From the NCBI RefSeq assembly GCF_012927445.1, contig NZ_JABBPD010000004.1, positions 1,027,039 to 1,091,038 of the forward strand: a stretch of 64,000 nt of DNA, written 5' to 3'. A model generated the notes under the pieces. The model saw only the letters and a program-made list of their open reading frames with translations. It did no database searches and had not been told where the DNA came from. Below are positions 18,666 to 28,553 of this stretch, one piece after another. Source of the stretch: Rhodoferax sp. Its GTDB lineage: Bacteria; Pseudomonadota; Gammaproteobacteria; Burkholderiales; Burkholderiaceae_C. Within the stretch, counting starts at the first letter, position 1. The number at the start of each line of letters is the position of its first letter. The position numbers and the translations under genes are program-made.

Positions 18666-19574
18666 ATGATAAACGTTACTGCTGAAAATTTTGATGACGA
18701 GGTGGTTGCCGCCTCCCTGCACACCCCGGTGCTGATTGACTTTTGGGCGCCCTGGTGCGGCCCATGCAAAGTGATCGGCCCGCTGCTGGAAAAGATTGAA
18801 ACCGACTACGCCGGCCGTTTCAAGTTGATCAAGATTGACTCCGACCAGGAACAGGAACTCGGCCAGGCCTTCGGCATTCGCAGCATTCCGACCTGCGTGT
18901 TGATGATGGACGGCAAGCCGGTGGACGGCTTCATGGGCGCGTTGCCGGAGAGCCAGATCAAGGAATTTCTGGACAAGCACCTGCCCGCAGGCGACGTGCT
19001 GGAGGCCGAGGTCACCAGCGTCGAAATCAGTGACGCGCCGGCGGCCGATGACCCGGTGGCCATCGAGGAAGCTTTGCACCAGACGGTGCTGAAGAACCCG
19101 GACGATGAAGAGGCCCGTTTTGAGTACATCAAGCTGCTGCTGAAGCAAGGTCGCGATGACGATGCCAAGGTCGCCTTTGCCCCGGTCATTGCCAAGACCG
19201 CTCTGGTGCGGCGCTTTGATTCGCTGCAACGCTGGATGAACGCTATTGATTTCGCAGCTGACCGCGCAGACCTGACGGGGGCTACAACCAGTTTTGATGA
19301 AAAAATTGCCTTGAACAAGCGCGATTTCGACACCCGCTTTGCCAAGGCTCAAACCTTGATGGCGGCGCAGGACTGGACCGGCGCCATGGACGAGTTGCTG
19401 GAAATCCTGATGCGCGACAAGACTTGGGCCGATGACCTGGCCCGCAAGACCTTCATTGCCATTCTGGACATCATCGAGCCACCCAAGGTCAAAGTTGCCG
19501 ATGGCCAGATTCCCCCAGTGGACCCGACCGTGGCCACCTACCGCCGCCGCTTGAGCAGCGTGATCCTGAGCTAG
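18666..19574 (+). CDS. cnoX: Thioredoxin-domain protein with C-terminal TPR region (CnoX/YbbN-like)
   Basis: The 302-residue protein has an N-terminal thioredoxin fold (about 1-110) with an intact WCGPC at residues 30-34, and a C-terminal helical TPR-like region (about 125-290: ALHQTVLKNPDDEEARFEYI and others). E. coli CnoX lacks the classical CxxC, so this homologue may keep redox activity as well as chaperone-holdase function. ATG 18666 (MINVTAENFDD) was chosen; the frame reaches 18630 inside the purE promoter interval. Residues 193-211, between TPR helices, are encoded by a 57-bp repeat copy. It ends one base from the convergent diguanylate cyclase. Confidence 0.88.
   Translation: MINVTAENFDDEVVAASLHTPVLIDFWAPWCGPCKVIGPLLEKIETDYAGRFKLIKIDSDQEQELGQAFGIRSIPTCVLMMDGKPVDGFMGALPESQIKEFLDKHLPAGDVLEAEVTSVEISDAPAADDPVAIEEALHQTVLKNPDDEEARFEYIKLLLKQGRDDDAKVAFAPVIAKTALVRRFDSLQRWMNAIDFAADRADLTGATTSFDEKIALNKRDFDTRFAKAQTLMAAQDWTGAMDELLEILMRDKTWADDLARKTFIAILDIIEPPKVKVADGQIPPVDPTVATYRRRLSSVILS
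19242..19298 (+). repeat. 57-bp palindromic element, copy 5 (inside thioredoxin-TPR gene)
   Basis: GCTATTGATTTCGCAGC is followed by CGCGCAG, GACGGGGGCTACAACC and TTTTGAT at family spacing. It is in the gene sense, with codons aligned at base 1 (Ala-Ile-Asp-Phe-Ala-Ala ... Leu-Thr-Gly-Ala-Thr), the same frame and a similar peptide to the copy in the uracil-DNA glycosylase gene. Confidence 0.82.
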
Positions 19575-19575
19575 A

Positions 19576-22359
19576 TCAGGGCGCCACGTCGCCGGCGGCT
19601 TCTGTCGGCGCAAACACATAACAGTTCCGCCCGGCTTTTTTCGCCAGGTACATGGCGTTATCGGCGGCATTGAGGATGTGTTCGGCGGTATTGCCTTGCG
19701 CCGGAAAGAGCGCAATGCCAATACTGACCCCGACCGACGCTTCGTTGCCGTCAATATGAAAAGGCAGGGCAATCGCGGCAAGGATGTTGTCGGCCACGCG
19801 GATCGCGTCATTGCCATCATGCAGGTTCGGCAGAATCACGGTGAACTCGTCACCCCCCAGGCGCGCCACCGTATCGCTCTCCCGGACTTGCTCACGCAGG
19901 CGCTTGGCGACCGCAATCAACAAGCGGTCCCCCGCCGCGTGACCGAGTTGATCGTTGACCTCCTTGAAGCGGTCCAGGTCCAGGAACAACAAGGCGCCGG
20001 ACAACTTATCCCGCCGCGCCAGTGCCAGGGCTTGTCCCAGCCGGTCGAAGAAGAGACCGCGGTTGGGCAGATCCGTCAGCAGGTCAAAGTTGGCGATGTG
20101 CCGCACACGCTCATCCTCGACCTTGCGCGCACTGATGTCCTCCAGGATGGCGACGTAATGGCTGACTTGGCCGTTCGTATTGAGCAAGGGCGTCACGGTC
20201 TGGTTGACCGTATAACGGCTGCCGTTGCGTCGGGCATTGACGATGTCACCATGCCAGGTTCTGCCGCTGCTGATGGTCTGCCAGAAACGCTGGTAGAAGT
20301 CGGCCGCCTGCTCCCCCGAACTGAACAATTTCGGGGTCTTGCCCAGAATTTCCTCCGGGGCATAACCTGACAGCTGCGTAAAGGCGCGATTGGCCCAGAG
20401 AATGGCGCCGTTTGCATCCGTGATAAAAACCGCATTGTCCACGCCGGCCAGGGCCGTATCGAGCAAAGTCAGCCATTCCTGCTGCAAAGCGGATTCCAGT
20501 GCGGTGCCCAGGCGAGCGGCGATGGCCTCAAGGTGCAGTGGAAGCTGCGCCCCGTCGAACTGGCGTGCATCGCGGCCATACAGCGTGAGGACGCCCCAGG
20601 TTTCACCCCGCAAGATCAGGGGCAGGAGCAGGACGGGCAAAGCGCCATGGGCTTTGGCATCAGCGACGGCATTGCACGATTGACACTCCCGCTCAGCGGC
20701 GGCAACAATCTGCCAATGGCCGCTGCGGATCACGTCGCCTGCGGGCAGGCAGCACCCGGGTTCGCCATCCCAGCGCAGGCTGCGCTGGTGCAAAGGACCG
20801 AGGAGGCCCTTGTCAAGTTGCTCGGCGCTGGCGAGCAGGGTCAGCCGTCCATCCTTTTCGGCCCGACCAATCCAGGCCGCAGCCAAATCAAATACTGGCA
20901 GGATGCCGTCACAAAATATCTGGCTGATCGATTCCAGGTTCATCTGCCATTTCAGCAGCACCGTGTCCAGGTGCCGGAATAGGTCCTCCAGCGCCGTGGC
21001 CCGGTGCTGCTCGCTCACATCCTTGGCATAGACCGCAATGCTGGTAACACCGCCGGATGCGTCCTTGACCGGGTAGATGCTGTTGTCAAAAAAAGTGCGG
21101 CCCCGTCGGTCCTGCAGATGCATCGGATCACCCGTGACGGCAACGCGTTGCACCGCAGCCCGCCGAACCTCGGCCAGATCAGGCGGCAGGAGATCGAAAA
21201 AATTCTTGCCGGTCATGGGTTCGGGCGTCTGGTCAAAGCGTTGGGCCGCACAGGCGTTGATCGCCAGAATCTGGCCTTCCAGGTCGAGCAACAGGACGGA
21301 CTCATCACTGGCATCAAGCAGGGCGCGGATCCGGGCCCGGCTTTCGTGCAAGGCCTGTTCCGTCTGCTGGCGCTCAAGCAGTTCTTTTTCCAGCTGCCGA
21401 TTGGTGTCGCGCAACTCGACGGTACGGTGTGCCACCTCTTCTTCCAGCGACTCCCGGTGACGCGCCAACTCGGCATCCCGCACCGCAAGATGGTCCAGCA
21501 TATCGTTAAATCCACCCGCCAGTTCGGCGATTTCGCTGCGGCCGTCAACAGGCAGCCGCTGCGTCAATCCGCCATTACCCAGCCCGATAGCACGCATCGT
21601 CACCACCGTCCGCCGCAAGGGCTGGGTAATGCTGCGCGCGATGAGCGAGGCGAAGGTCAGCAGCACGATGCCGGCCCCGGCCAGCAGCAGCAGGTTGCGC
21701 TTGATCTGCTTCTGCACCGCCGCATCGACATCGTCGATGTAATTGCCCGAGCCGATGATCCAACCCCAGGGTTCGAATTTCTTGACAAAGGACAGCTTGG
21801 GGAAAATTTGCTCGGTGACACCGTTCCCGGCCATGGGTTTTGGCCAGCCATAGGTAACGAAGCCCTCCCCGCCCTGCTTGACCACATCGACAAAGGCAGC
21901 GAAGAGATTTTTTTGGCCATCGGTGTCGACAAAATTACCTTCCGCGCCCACCTGCTGGCGGGTGGCACGATTGAACTGTTCGGCAGCAAGAACCTGGCCA
22001 TCCAGCAAAGGCATCGTCGGATGCATGATCATCCTGGGGAACGGGGTGCCAAGGTCATTGAGCCAGAAGTACTCATGATTGGCATAGCGCATGGCCTTGA
22101 TGGTGCCGATGGCGGCCGCTTGCGCAGCAGCCTGCGTTAGTTCGCCCTTTTTTTGCATATCATGAAAGTGAACCAGCACACTGAAACTGCTTTCCACCAA
22201 TTGCCGGGTGCTGTTTTCCTTTTCACGCCAGAGCGCCCCACGCAGCAGCAGGACATCAATAACGCTCACCGCCACGATGCTGCCGATCAAAATGAGCACC
22301 ATCATCCTGATCCGGTTGCGCACGCTCAGATGGTTTAAAACAGACAACATTTTTTCCAC
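19576..22359 (-). CDS. Membrane diguanylate cyclase with Cache, HAMP, PAS and GAF domains
   Basis: This is a predicted c-di-GMP synthase of 927 residues. Order: a membrane helix (about 20-40), a periplasmic single-Cache domain (about 45-210, with the NHEYFWLND and EPWGWIIGSGNYIDDV hallmarks), a second helix (225-245), HAMP (245-300), PAS (340-460), GAF (490-620), PAS (633-760) and GGDEF (about 770-920). GGDEF is intact near residue 836 with an RxxD site (RESD) five residues before. There is no EAL domain. GTG 22359 has AAAGAG eight bases upstream; ATG 22350 is an alternative. Single-Cache domains usually bind small organic acids; the ligand here is unknown. Confidence 0.9.
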   Translation of the reverse strand: MEKMLSVLNHLSVRNRIRMMVLILIGSIVAVSVIDVLLLRGALWREKENSTRQLVESSFSVLVHFHDMQKKGELTQAAAQAAAIGTIKAMRYANHEYFWLNDLGTPFPRMIMHPTMPLLDGQVLAAEQFNRATRQQVGAEGNFVDTDGQKNLFAAFVDVVKQGGEGFVTYGWPKPMAGNGVTEQIFPKLSFVKKFEPWGWIIGSGNYIDDVDAAVQKQIKRNLLLLAGAGIVLLTFASLIARSITQPLRRTVVTMRAIGLGNGGLTQRLPVDGRSEIAELAGGFNDMLDHLAVRDAELARHRESLEEEVAHRTVELRDTNRQLEKELLERQQTEQALHESRARIRALLDASDESVLLLDLEGQILAINACAAQRFDQTPEPMTGKNFFDLLPPDLAEVRRAAVQRVAVTGDPMHLQDRRGRTFFDNSIYPVKDASGGVTSIAVYAKDVSEQHRATALEDLFRHLDTVLLKWQMNLESISQIFCDGILPVFDLAAAWIGRAEKDGRLTLLASAEQLDKGLLGPLHQRSLRWDGEPGCCLPAGDVIRSGHWQIVAAAERECQSCNAVADAKAHGALPVLLLPLILRGETWGVLTLYGRDARQFDGAQLPLHLEAIAARLGTALESALQQEWLTLLDTALAGVDNAVFITDANGAILWANRAFTQLSGYAPEEILGKTPKLFSSGEQAADFYQRFWQTISSGRTWHGDIVNARRNGSRYTVNQTVTPLLNTNGQVSHYVAILEDISARKVEDERVRHIANFDLLTDLPNRGLFFDRLGQALALARRDKLSGALLFLDLDRFKEVNDQLGHAAGDRLLIAVAKRLREQVRESDTVARLGGDEFTVILPNLHDGNDAIRVADNILAAIALPFHIDGNEASVGVSIGIALFPAQGNTAEHILNAADNAMYLAKKAGRNCYVFAPTEAAGDVAP

Positions 22360-22553
22360 AACGACAACTCTTTGGACGGCTTGGGCATGGGTTGTGGCGA
22401 AGGAACAGACACATCAGCCGCTTTAGGGCAAGTATCTCACCCAGGAACTGGTTTGCCTAGCACCGTCGGCTTGTGCTGGAGCGCATCACGGCTGGCAAAC
22501 CGTGACTGCGCCCACCTTTGCGGCGCGCGGTCAGCGGGTCAGGCGGCGCTAAT

Positions 22554-23462
22554 TCAGGCGGTCAGCCGCGCCAGCGCTTCCTGGTACTTGGCGGCGGTTT
22601 TGGCAATCACTTCATTCGGTACGCGCGGAGACGGTGGGGTTTTGTCCCACGGTTTGCCGTCGACCTGGGCCTGCTCCAGCCAGTCGCGCACAAACTGCTT
22701 GTCGAAACTGGGCGGGTTGATGCCTTCCTGGTAGCTCTCGGCCGGCCAAAAGCGGGAGGAGTCGGGCGTCAAGACCTCGTCCATCAGCGTCAGCGTGCCG
22801 TCGGCATCCAGGCCAAACTCGAACTTGGTGTCGGCAATGATGATGCCTTTGGCGGCCGCGATCTCGCTGGCGGCCTTGTAGATCTGGATGCTGATGTCGC
22901 GGATACGGGTGGCCAGATCAAGCCCGATCATCGCCACCGTCTGCTCAAACGTGATGTTCTCGTCATGGTCGCCGGCCGCTGCCTTGGCGGCTGGCGTGTA
23001 AATCGGCTCGGGCAGTTTGGAGGCGTTCTTCAGCCCTGCGGGCAACTGGACGCCACAGACCGCCTGGTTTTCCTGGTATTCCTTCCAGCCACTGCCGGCC
23101 AGATAACCGCGTACCACGGCTTCCACCGGCAAAGGTTTCAGGCGTTTGACCAGCATCGAGCGGCCCACCACCTGCGGCACCTCGGCGGGCGTCACCACGC
23201 TCTCGGGCGCGTCGCCGGTGAGGTGGGTCGGGCAGATGTTCAAACCGTTCGGACCCAGCTTGTCAAACCAGAACAAGGCCATTTGCGTCAGCAGCGCGCC
23301 TTTGCCGGGAATCGGCTCGCCCATGATCACGTCGAACGCGCTCAGGCGGTCGCTGGCGACCATCAGGATGCGGTCGTCACCGACCGCATAGTTGTCGCGC
23401 ACCTTGCCACGGGCAAGCAGGGGCAACGAGGTGAGCATGGAGGTGTGCAGTGCAGCAGTCAT
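22554..23462 (-). CDS. purC: Phosphoribosylaminoimidazole-succinocarboxamide synthase (SAICAR synthase)
   Basis: PurC joins aspartate to CAIR, the step after PurE. The 302-residue length matches the longer bacterial/yeast-like type. Visible: [31 protein letters not shown] near the start, and [25 protein letters not shown] near 210-240. ATG 23462 (MTAALHTSM) lacks a clear Shine-Dalgarno; a later Met at 23438 is possible. It is separated from fba by a strong terminator, so it is transcribed on its own. A plain 194-bp gap lies between its stop and the diguanylate cyclase start. Confidence 0.95.
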   Translation of the reverse strand: MTAALHTSMLTSLPLLARGKVRDNYAVGDDRILMVASDRLSAFDVIMGEPIPGKGALLTQMALFWFDKLGPNGLNICPTHLTGDAPESVVTPAEVPQVVGRSMLVKRLKPLPVEAVVRGYLAGSGWKEYQENQAVCGVQLPAGLKNASKLPEPIYTPAAKAAAGDHDENITFEQTVAMIGLDLATRIRDISIQIYKAASEIAAAKGIIIADTKFEFGLDADGTLTLMDEVLTPDSSRFWPAESYQEGINPPSFDKQFVRDWLEQAQVDGKPWDKTPPSPRVPNEVIAKTAAKYQEALARLTA

Positions 23463-23495
23463 AGCGGGGCAGTCAGTACGTAGAGGGCAAAGTGG

Positions 23496-23540
23496 AAAAA
23501 ACAAAGGGCCCGCTGCGGTGCATTCACCAGCAGCGGGCCC
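23496..23540 (-). terminator. Intrinsic terminator downstream of fba
   Basis: Arms 23506-23516 and 23530-23540 (GGGCCCGCTGC with its exact complement) form an 11-bp GC stem with a 13-base loop. On the minus strand this is followed by a T-rich run (TTTGTTTTTT). It ends the transcript from fba before purC. Confidence 0.93.
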
Positions 23541-23559
23541 TGATTATCGCAAGGTCCGA

Positions 23560-24624
23560 TCAGCGCACGACTTGCGCTAACTCACCGCGGGCATATTGAC
23601 CGGCCACCACAAAGAGGCTATGCCCTTTGATCTTGCTGGCCTGGCCTTCGCAACCAAACTCGACGTAGCGCTGTTTGCACAACTGCATGGCCGCTTCACG
23701 CGCGGGCTTGAGCCAGTCGCGCATGTCGAACTTTTCAGGGTTTTGCGCCATGAATTTGCGCACCGCGCCCGTCATGGCCAGGCGAATGTCGGTGTCAATG
23801 TTGATCTTGCGCACGCCGTATTTGATGGCTTTTTGAATTTCTTCCACCGGCACGCCGTAGGTTTCTTTCATATCGCCACCGAATTCACGGATGATGGCCA
23901 GCAACTCCTGCGGCACGCTGCTGGAGCCGTGCATGACCAAATGGGTATTGGGAATGCGCTTGTTGATTGCCATCACGCGGTCAATCGCCAGGATGTCGCC
24001 GGTGGGCTTGCGGGTGAATTTGTAGGCGCCGTGGCTGGTGCCAATGGCAATGGCCAGTGCATCCAGCTGGGTGCGCTTGACAAAGTCGGCCGCCTGCTCG
24101 GGGTCGGTCAACATTTGCTCACGCGTCATGACGTCATCAGTGCCGTGACCGTCTTCCTTGTCGCCCTGCATGGTTTCCAGCGAGCCCAGGCAGCCCAGTT
24201 CGCCCTCTACTGTGACGCCGGTGGCGTGCGCCAAGTCCACCACCTTGCGGGTGACTTCCACGTTGTATTCGTAACTGGCAATGGTTTTGCCGTCGGCCAT
24301 CAAGGAGCCGTCCATCATCACCGAGCTGAAACCCAGGTTGATGGCGCCTTGACAGACCTCAGGGCTTTGACCGTGATCCTGGTGCATCACCAACGGGATG
24401 TGCGGATACGCCTCCGTGGCGGCCGCAATCAGGTGCTTGATGAACGCCTCACCGGCGTACTTGCGGGCGCCGGCGCTGGCCTGCAGAATGACCGGCGCGC
24501 CAACCTCGGCGGCGGCCTGCATGACAGCCTGGACCTGCTCCAGATTGTTAACGTTGAAAGCTGGAATGCCGTAGCCGTTTTCGGCTGCGTGATCCAGCAG
24601 CTCGCGCATTGAGACAAGTGCCAT
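23560..24624 (-). CDS. fba: Class II fructose-1,6-bisphosphate aldolase
   Basis: This zinc-dependent aldolase splits or forms fructose-1,6-bisphosphate in glycolysis and gluconeogenesis. The 354-residue length and sequence resemble the Calvin-cycle subtype of class II. Metal ligands are in the MHQDHG segment and later histidines ([16 protein letters not shown]), with [11 protein letters not shown] near the start. ATG 24624 ([10 protein letters not shown]) has GGGGGA seven bases upstream. It lies 113 bp downstream of pyk, with its own leader, and ends in a terminator. Confidence 0.96.
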   Translation of the reverse strand: MALVSMRELLDHAAENGYGIPAFNVNNLEQVQAVMQAAAEVGAPVILQASAGARKYAGEAFIKHLIAAATEAYPHIPLVMHQDHGQSPEVCQGAINLGFSSVMMDGSLMADGKTIASYEYNVEVTRKVVDLAHATGVTVEGELGCLGSLETMQGDKEDGHGTDDVMTREQMLTDPEQAADFVKRTQLDALAIAIGTSHGAYKFTRKPTGDILAIDRVMAINKRIPNTHLVMHGSSSVPQELLAIIREFGGDMKETYGVPVEEIQKAIKYGVRKINIDTDIRLAMTGAVRKFMAQNPEKFDMRDWLKPAREAAMQLCKQRYVEFGCEGQASKIKGHSLFVVAGQYARGELAQVVR

Positions 24625-24737
24625 TGTGATATCCCCCGGGAAGTTGGTAACCGCTTGGTAACTAGTACCGATGGGCCGAATTTTACAGTTGCCAACCACC
24701 GACTGCGCTCAAGCCGGGCTGGCTCTTGTAACAAAAA

Positions 24738-26171
24738 TCAAGACACCTTGAGGATTTTCAGCATGTTGGTCCCGCCCGGTGCGCCCATCGGTTCGCCGCA
24801 AGTGATGGCATACACATCACCACTTTGCACAATGCCACGGGTCTTCAAATGGTTCTCGGCTTCCGCCAGCGCGGTGTCGCGGTCGGTACTGGTGTCGATG
24901 AACAACGGACGCACATTGCGGTACAGCGCCATCCGGCGTTGCGTCGCCACCTTGGAGGTGAGCGCGTAAATCGGCACCTGAATCAGATGCCGGCTCATCC
25001 ACAGCGCCGTCGAGCCACTGTCGGTCATGGCCACGATCGCCTTGGCACCGAGGTGATGGGCGGTAAACAACGCCCCCATGGCGATGGACTGGTCGATGCG
25101 CTTGAAGGTCTTGCCGGTGAAATCAGCTTCCAGCTTGAAGTCTTCGTGGCCTTCGGCGGCCTGGCAAATGTTAGCCATCTCGACAATTGTTTCCAACGGA
25201 TACCGGCCCGATGCCGTCTCGGCCGACAGCATCACGGCGTCGGTGCCGTCCAGCACGGCGTTGGCCACGTCGCTGACTTCGGCCCGGGTTGGTACCGGGT
25301 TGGTAATCATCGACTCCATCATCTGCGTGGCGGTGATCACCACCTTGTCATGCTCGCGGGCGAGCTTGATCATGCGTTTTTGCAGGCCCGGCACGGCGGC
25401 ATTACCGACCTCCACCGCCAGATCGCCGCGCGCCACCATGATGCCATCGCTGGCGAGCAAAATTTCTTCCAGCCGCGGAATCGCCTCGGCGCGCTCGATC
25501 TTGGCAATCATGCCGGGCCTGTGCCCATATTCGGCAGCGGCCACGTTGCACAACTGGCGCGCCAATTCCATGTCGATGGCATTTTTGGGGAAACTCACGG
25601 CCACATAGTCGGCCTGGAAGCTCATGGCGGTTTTGATGTCGTCCATGTCCTTGGCGGTTAGCGCCGGTGCCGTCAGCCCGCCGCCCTGCTTGTTGATGCC
25701 CTTGTTGTTGGACAACTCGCCTCCGAGCTTGACCGTAGTGTGCACGGCTTCACCGATGACGGCATCGACCGTGATCACGATCAGGCCGTCGTTGAGCAAC
25801 AACACGTCACCGGCCTTGACCTCGCGTGGCAGCGCCTTGTAGTCCAGCCCCACGGCATCAATGTCACCCAGCTCGGTGCGCGCCGCATCCAGCACAAACT
25901 TGGCGCCGGGCACCAGCACCACCTTGCCGTCGGCAAACTTGCCAACCCGAATTTTGGGGCCCTGCAGGTCGGCCATGATGGCCACCTCACGGCCGACGCG
26001 TTGCGCCACTTCACGCACCAGATGCGCCCGGTCAATATGGTCTTGCGCCGTGCCGTGGCTGAAGTTCAAGCGCACCACGTTGACCCCCGCGCGAATCATC
26101 TGCTCCAGCAATGCCGGATCACTGGAAGCGGGGCCAAGTGTGGCGACGATTTTGGTGGCGCGACGGGTCAT
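24738..26171 (-). CDS. pyk: Pyruvate kinase
   Basis: Pyruvate kinase makes ATP and pyruvate from phosphoenolpyruvate and ADP. The 477-residue protein shows TRRATKIVATLGPAS at the start, NFSHG, the catalytic signature MIAKIERAEAIPRLEEI with the active-site lysine, MVARGDLAVEVG and TQMMESM, and a complete C-terminal domain. ATG 26171 has AAGGAG eight bases upstream. It lies in a minus-strand row with pgk and fba, but each has its own leader. A 359-bp divergent gap separates it from the phasin gene. Confidence 0.97.
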   Translation of the reverse strand: MTRRATKIVATLGPASSDPALLEQMIRAGVNVVRLNFSHGTAQDHIDRAHLVREVAQRVGREVAIMADLQGPKIRVGKFADGKVVLVPGAKFVLDAARTELGDIDAVGLDYKALPREVKAGDVLLLNDGLIVITVDAVIGEAVHTTVKLGGELSNNKGINKQGGGLTAPALTAKDMDDIKTAMSFQADYVAVSFPKNAIDMELARQLCNVAAAEYGHRPGMIAKIERAEAIPRLEEILLASDGIMVARGDLAVEVGNAAVPGLQKRMIKLAREHDKVVITATQMMESMITNPVPTRAEVSDVANAVLDGTDAVMLSAETASGRYPLETIVEMANICQAAEGHEDFKLEADFTGKTFKRIDQSIAMGALFTAHHLGAKAIVAMTDSGSTALWMSRHLIQVPIYALTSKVATQRRMALYRNVRPLFIDTSTDRDTALAEAENHLKTRGIVQSGDVYAITCGEPMGAPGGTNMLKILKVS

Positions 26172-26530
26172 GAAACTGTCTCCTTGTTATTAAGTTTCGA
26201 TTTTTACATGGAAGTGGTTACAGGCCTGCATCAGAAGCGATTGCGGCCAATGGAGCGGCAAGAGCCGACAGCAACGACTTGATAACCGTAGCCAAATTGC
26301 GAAAACGCAAGGCCCGAGACGACGTTGATTGGTTAAATAACTTTTATCCAGCATCTGTCTGCAAACACCTCTAAATGATGCCGGACCCTTCCTGGACATT
26401 AGCTTGTGGCAAGCCATGTTGCTCGTAATGGCCGGGTTTATCCCTTCAACCCATTGGGCTTGCAACGCAAAATTTAAGCAATTCTGTGCAGCTTTGCTGA
26501 GCCGTTTCTCTCCTTACTATAAAGATCGTT
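26172..26530. other. 359-bp divergent intergenic region between pyk and phasin gene
   Basis: This region is AT-richer than its neighbours and contains no convincing ORF. It should hold the promoters of pyk and of the phasin gene. A short TTGC-AAC-GCAA inverted repeat lies about 70 bases before the phasin start and is a conceivable regulator site, but I can assign no regulator to it. No repeat copy or RNA gene is recognisable. Confidence 0.5.
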
Positions 26531-27064
26531 ATGACTTACACCGCCGAACAATTCATCGCCACCAACCAAGCTAACATGCACGCCCTGAAAGGCCTGAGCA
26601 TCACGGCTTTTTCCGGCTTTGAAAATCTGGTCGAATTGAATTTAAGCACCTCCAAAGCCGTCATGGGTGAATCCTTCTCGCACCTCAAAGCTGTCCTGGG
26701 CGCGAAAGACATTCAAGACTTGCTGGCCCTGCAAACAGGCCTGCTTCAGGCTGCGTCCGAAAAATCGGCGGCCTATGGTCAGCATATTTACAGCCTTGCG
26801 ACAGGCACCGGGGCCGAATTCAATAAAGCCGTCGAAATCAAGCTGATTGAAGCGCAAACAGCCTTCAACGAGGCAGTCGAAAATTTTTCCAAAAACGCAC
26901 CGGCCGGTTCCGAGCCAGCGCTGGCCGCCTTCAAGAGCGCCATGACCGCCGGCCAGAGCGTCATCGACTCAGCCAAAAGCTCGGCTAAAAAAGTGGTGGA
27001 ATTGACGGAGTCCAACCTGAAGGCCGCCAGCCACAAAGCCGCCAGTCCCGCCAAGATGCGCTGA
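26531..27064 (+). CDS. Phasin family protein
   Basis: Phasins coat polyhydroxyalkanoate granules. The 177-residue protein begins MTYTAEQFIATNQANMHALKGLSITAFSGFE, the typical Phasin_2 start, and is almost wholly amphipathic helix rich in Ala, Lys and Glu, with an Ala/Lys tail (KAASHKAASPAKMR). Its presence suggests PHA storage, although no PHA synthase is in the window. It is isolated on the plus strand between glycolytic genes, with its own gap upstream and a perfect palindromic terminator downstream. No strong Shine-Dalgarno is visible. Confidence 0.92.
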   Translation: MTYTAEQFIATNQANMHALKGLSITAFSGFENLVELNLSTSKAVMGESFSHLKAVLGAKDIQDLLALQTGLLQAASEKSAAYGQHIYSLATGTGAEFNKAVEIKLIEAQTAFNEAVENFSKNAPAGSEPALAAFKSAMTAGQSVIDSAKSSAKKVVELTESNLKAASHKAASPAKMR

Positions 27065-27086
27065 TGGTTTCAGCGCCTCGCGCATG

Positions 27087-27120
27087 ATTAAAAACGGCAC
27101 CTGCAGGTGCCGTTTTTAAT
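27087..27120. terminator. Perfect 34-bp palindromic bidirectional terminator
   Basis: The 34 bases are a perfect palindrome (arms of 17, core GGCACCTGCAGGTGCC) flanked by A-run and T-run, so it can stop transcription on both strands. It lies after the phasin gene and beyond the pgk stop at 27271. Confidence 0.92.
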
Positions 27121-27270
27121 TCTCTCATTGCTCTACAGCGCCATGCGGCAAACACGGCGGAGGCGGAAAGCGCCGTACCCCAGTAGCCTAGGTCGTGAGG
27201 CTGACCGCCAAGTTTTGCCAAGTTTTTTACAACAGGCGTCAAGCCCCTCAGGCCGATGCCACGCGCAATA

Positions 27271-28479
27271 TCAAGCAGCAGAAGCCGCTTCTGCGGCGCG
27301 GCGGCTCAGGATCTCGAACGCCGGCAAGGTCTTGCCTTCCAGCACTTCCAGGAAAGCACCGCCGCCGGTGGAGATGTAGCCCACCTGTTTTTCAATACCG
27401 TACTTGGCGATGGCCCCCAGTGTGTCGCCGCCGCCGGCGATGGAAAAAGCGTTGGACTCGGCAATGGCATGGGCAATCACCTTGGTGCCGTTCTCGAAGG
27501 CCGCAAACTCGAACACGCCGACCGGGCCGTTCCAGACAATGGTACCGGCCGATTTCAGTTGCGCCGCCAGCGCGGCCGCCGTTTGCGGCCCGATGTCCAG
27601 AATCAGGTCGTCGTCGGCCACTTCGGTGGCGGCCTTGACCGTTGCCACCGCATCCGGCGAGAAGGTTTTGGCGGTGACCACATCGGTCGGGATCGGCACA
27701 GCGGCGCCGCGGGCTTGCATGGCGTCCATCACGGCTTTGGCATCGGCCACCAAACCCGGCTCGGCCAGGCTCTTGCCGATCTTCAGACCGGCCGCCAGCA
27801 TGAAGGTGTTGGCGATGCCGCCGCCGACGATCAGCTGGTCCACCTTGTCGGCCAGACTCTTCAGAATGGTCAGCTTGGTGGAGACTTTGGAGCCCGCCAC
27901 AATCGCCACCAGCGGCCGTTTCGGGTTGGCCAGCGCCAGCGTGATGGCGTCCATCTCGGCCGCCAGCAGCGGACCGGCACACGCCACCTTGGCAAACTGC
28001 GCAATGCCGTAGGTGGAGGCTTCCGCCCGGTGCGCCGTGCCAAAGGCGTCGTGCACAAAGATGTCGCACAGGGCGGCCATTTTTTTCGCCAGGGCTTCGT
28101 TGTTTTTCTTCTCGCCTGGGTTAACGCGGCAGTTTTCCAGCATCACCAGTTGCCCTGGCTGCACGGTCACCCCGTCCACCCAGTTGGCGATCAGCGGGAT
28201 CTCGCGGCCCATCAGTTCGGCCATGCGCTGGGCCACGGGTGCCAGCGAGTCGGCCGGCTTGAACTCGCCTTCCGTCGGGCGGCCCAGATGCGAGGTCACC
28301 ATCACCGCGGCACCGGCGTCCAAGGCCATTTGAATGCAGGGAATGGAGGCGCGAACCCGGGTGTCTTCGGTAATGACGCCCGCCTCGTCTTGCGGCACGT
28401 TGAGGTCGGCGCGGATAAACACACGTTTACCAGTGACCTGGCCCTGGGCGCACAGGTCGGAGAAGCGGATGACATTCAT
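27271..28479 (-). CDS. pgk: Phosphoglycerate kinase
   Basis: Pgk transfers phosphate from 1,3-bisphosphoglycerate to ADP. The 402-residue protein has the N-domain signature [12 protein letters not shown] near residues 18-29, SHLGRP, and the C-domain nucleotide region [13 protein letters not shown] and GGGDTLGAI. Length is normal. ATG 28479 (MNVIRFSDL) starts at the usual place, and a TACAAT -10-like box lies about 35 bp upstream. About 150 bp separate its stop from the shared palindromic terminator. Confidence 0.97.
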   Translation of the reverse strand: MNVIRFSDLCAQGQVTGKRVFIRADLNVPQDEAGVITEDTRVRASIPCIQMALDAGAAVMVTSHLGRPTEGEFKPADSLAPVAQRMAELMGREIPLIANWVDGVTVQPGQLVMLENCRVNPGEKKNNEALAKKMAALCDIFVHDAFGTAHRAEASTYGIAQFAKVACAGPLLAAEMDAITLALANPKRPLVAIVAGSKVSTKLTILKSLADKVDQLIVGGGIANTFMLAAGLKIGKSLAEPGLVADAKAVMDAMQARGAAVPIPTDVVTAKTFSPDAVATVKAATEVADDDLILDIGPQTAAALAAQLKSAGTIVWNGPVGVFEFAAFENGTKVIAHAIAESNAFSIAGGGDTLGAIAKYGIEKQVGYISTGGGAFLEVLEGKTLPAFEILSRRAAEAASAA

Positions 28480-28512
28480 AAAAACCCTGACAGTAGAAAA
28501 AAGACTACCCGG

Positions 28513-28518
28513 ATTGTA
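28513..28518 (-). promoter_or_regulatory. Possible -10 box of pgk promoter
   Basis: TACAAT on the minus strand lies 34 bases upstream of the pgk ATG. A matching -35 at normal spacing is poor (TTGGGC at 14 bp), so this is only a candidate. Confidence 0.3.
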
Positions 28519-28553
28519 GAAGCGTGCTACCCGCCCAAATTAGTCCGGCCTGG

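Noticed and set aside
24645..24672. GGTAACCGCTTGGTAACTAGTACC in the fba leader as an operator or mobile-element footprint
   Set aside because: It is short and imperfect, with no second copy in the window; nothing supports a specific role.
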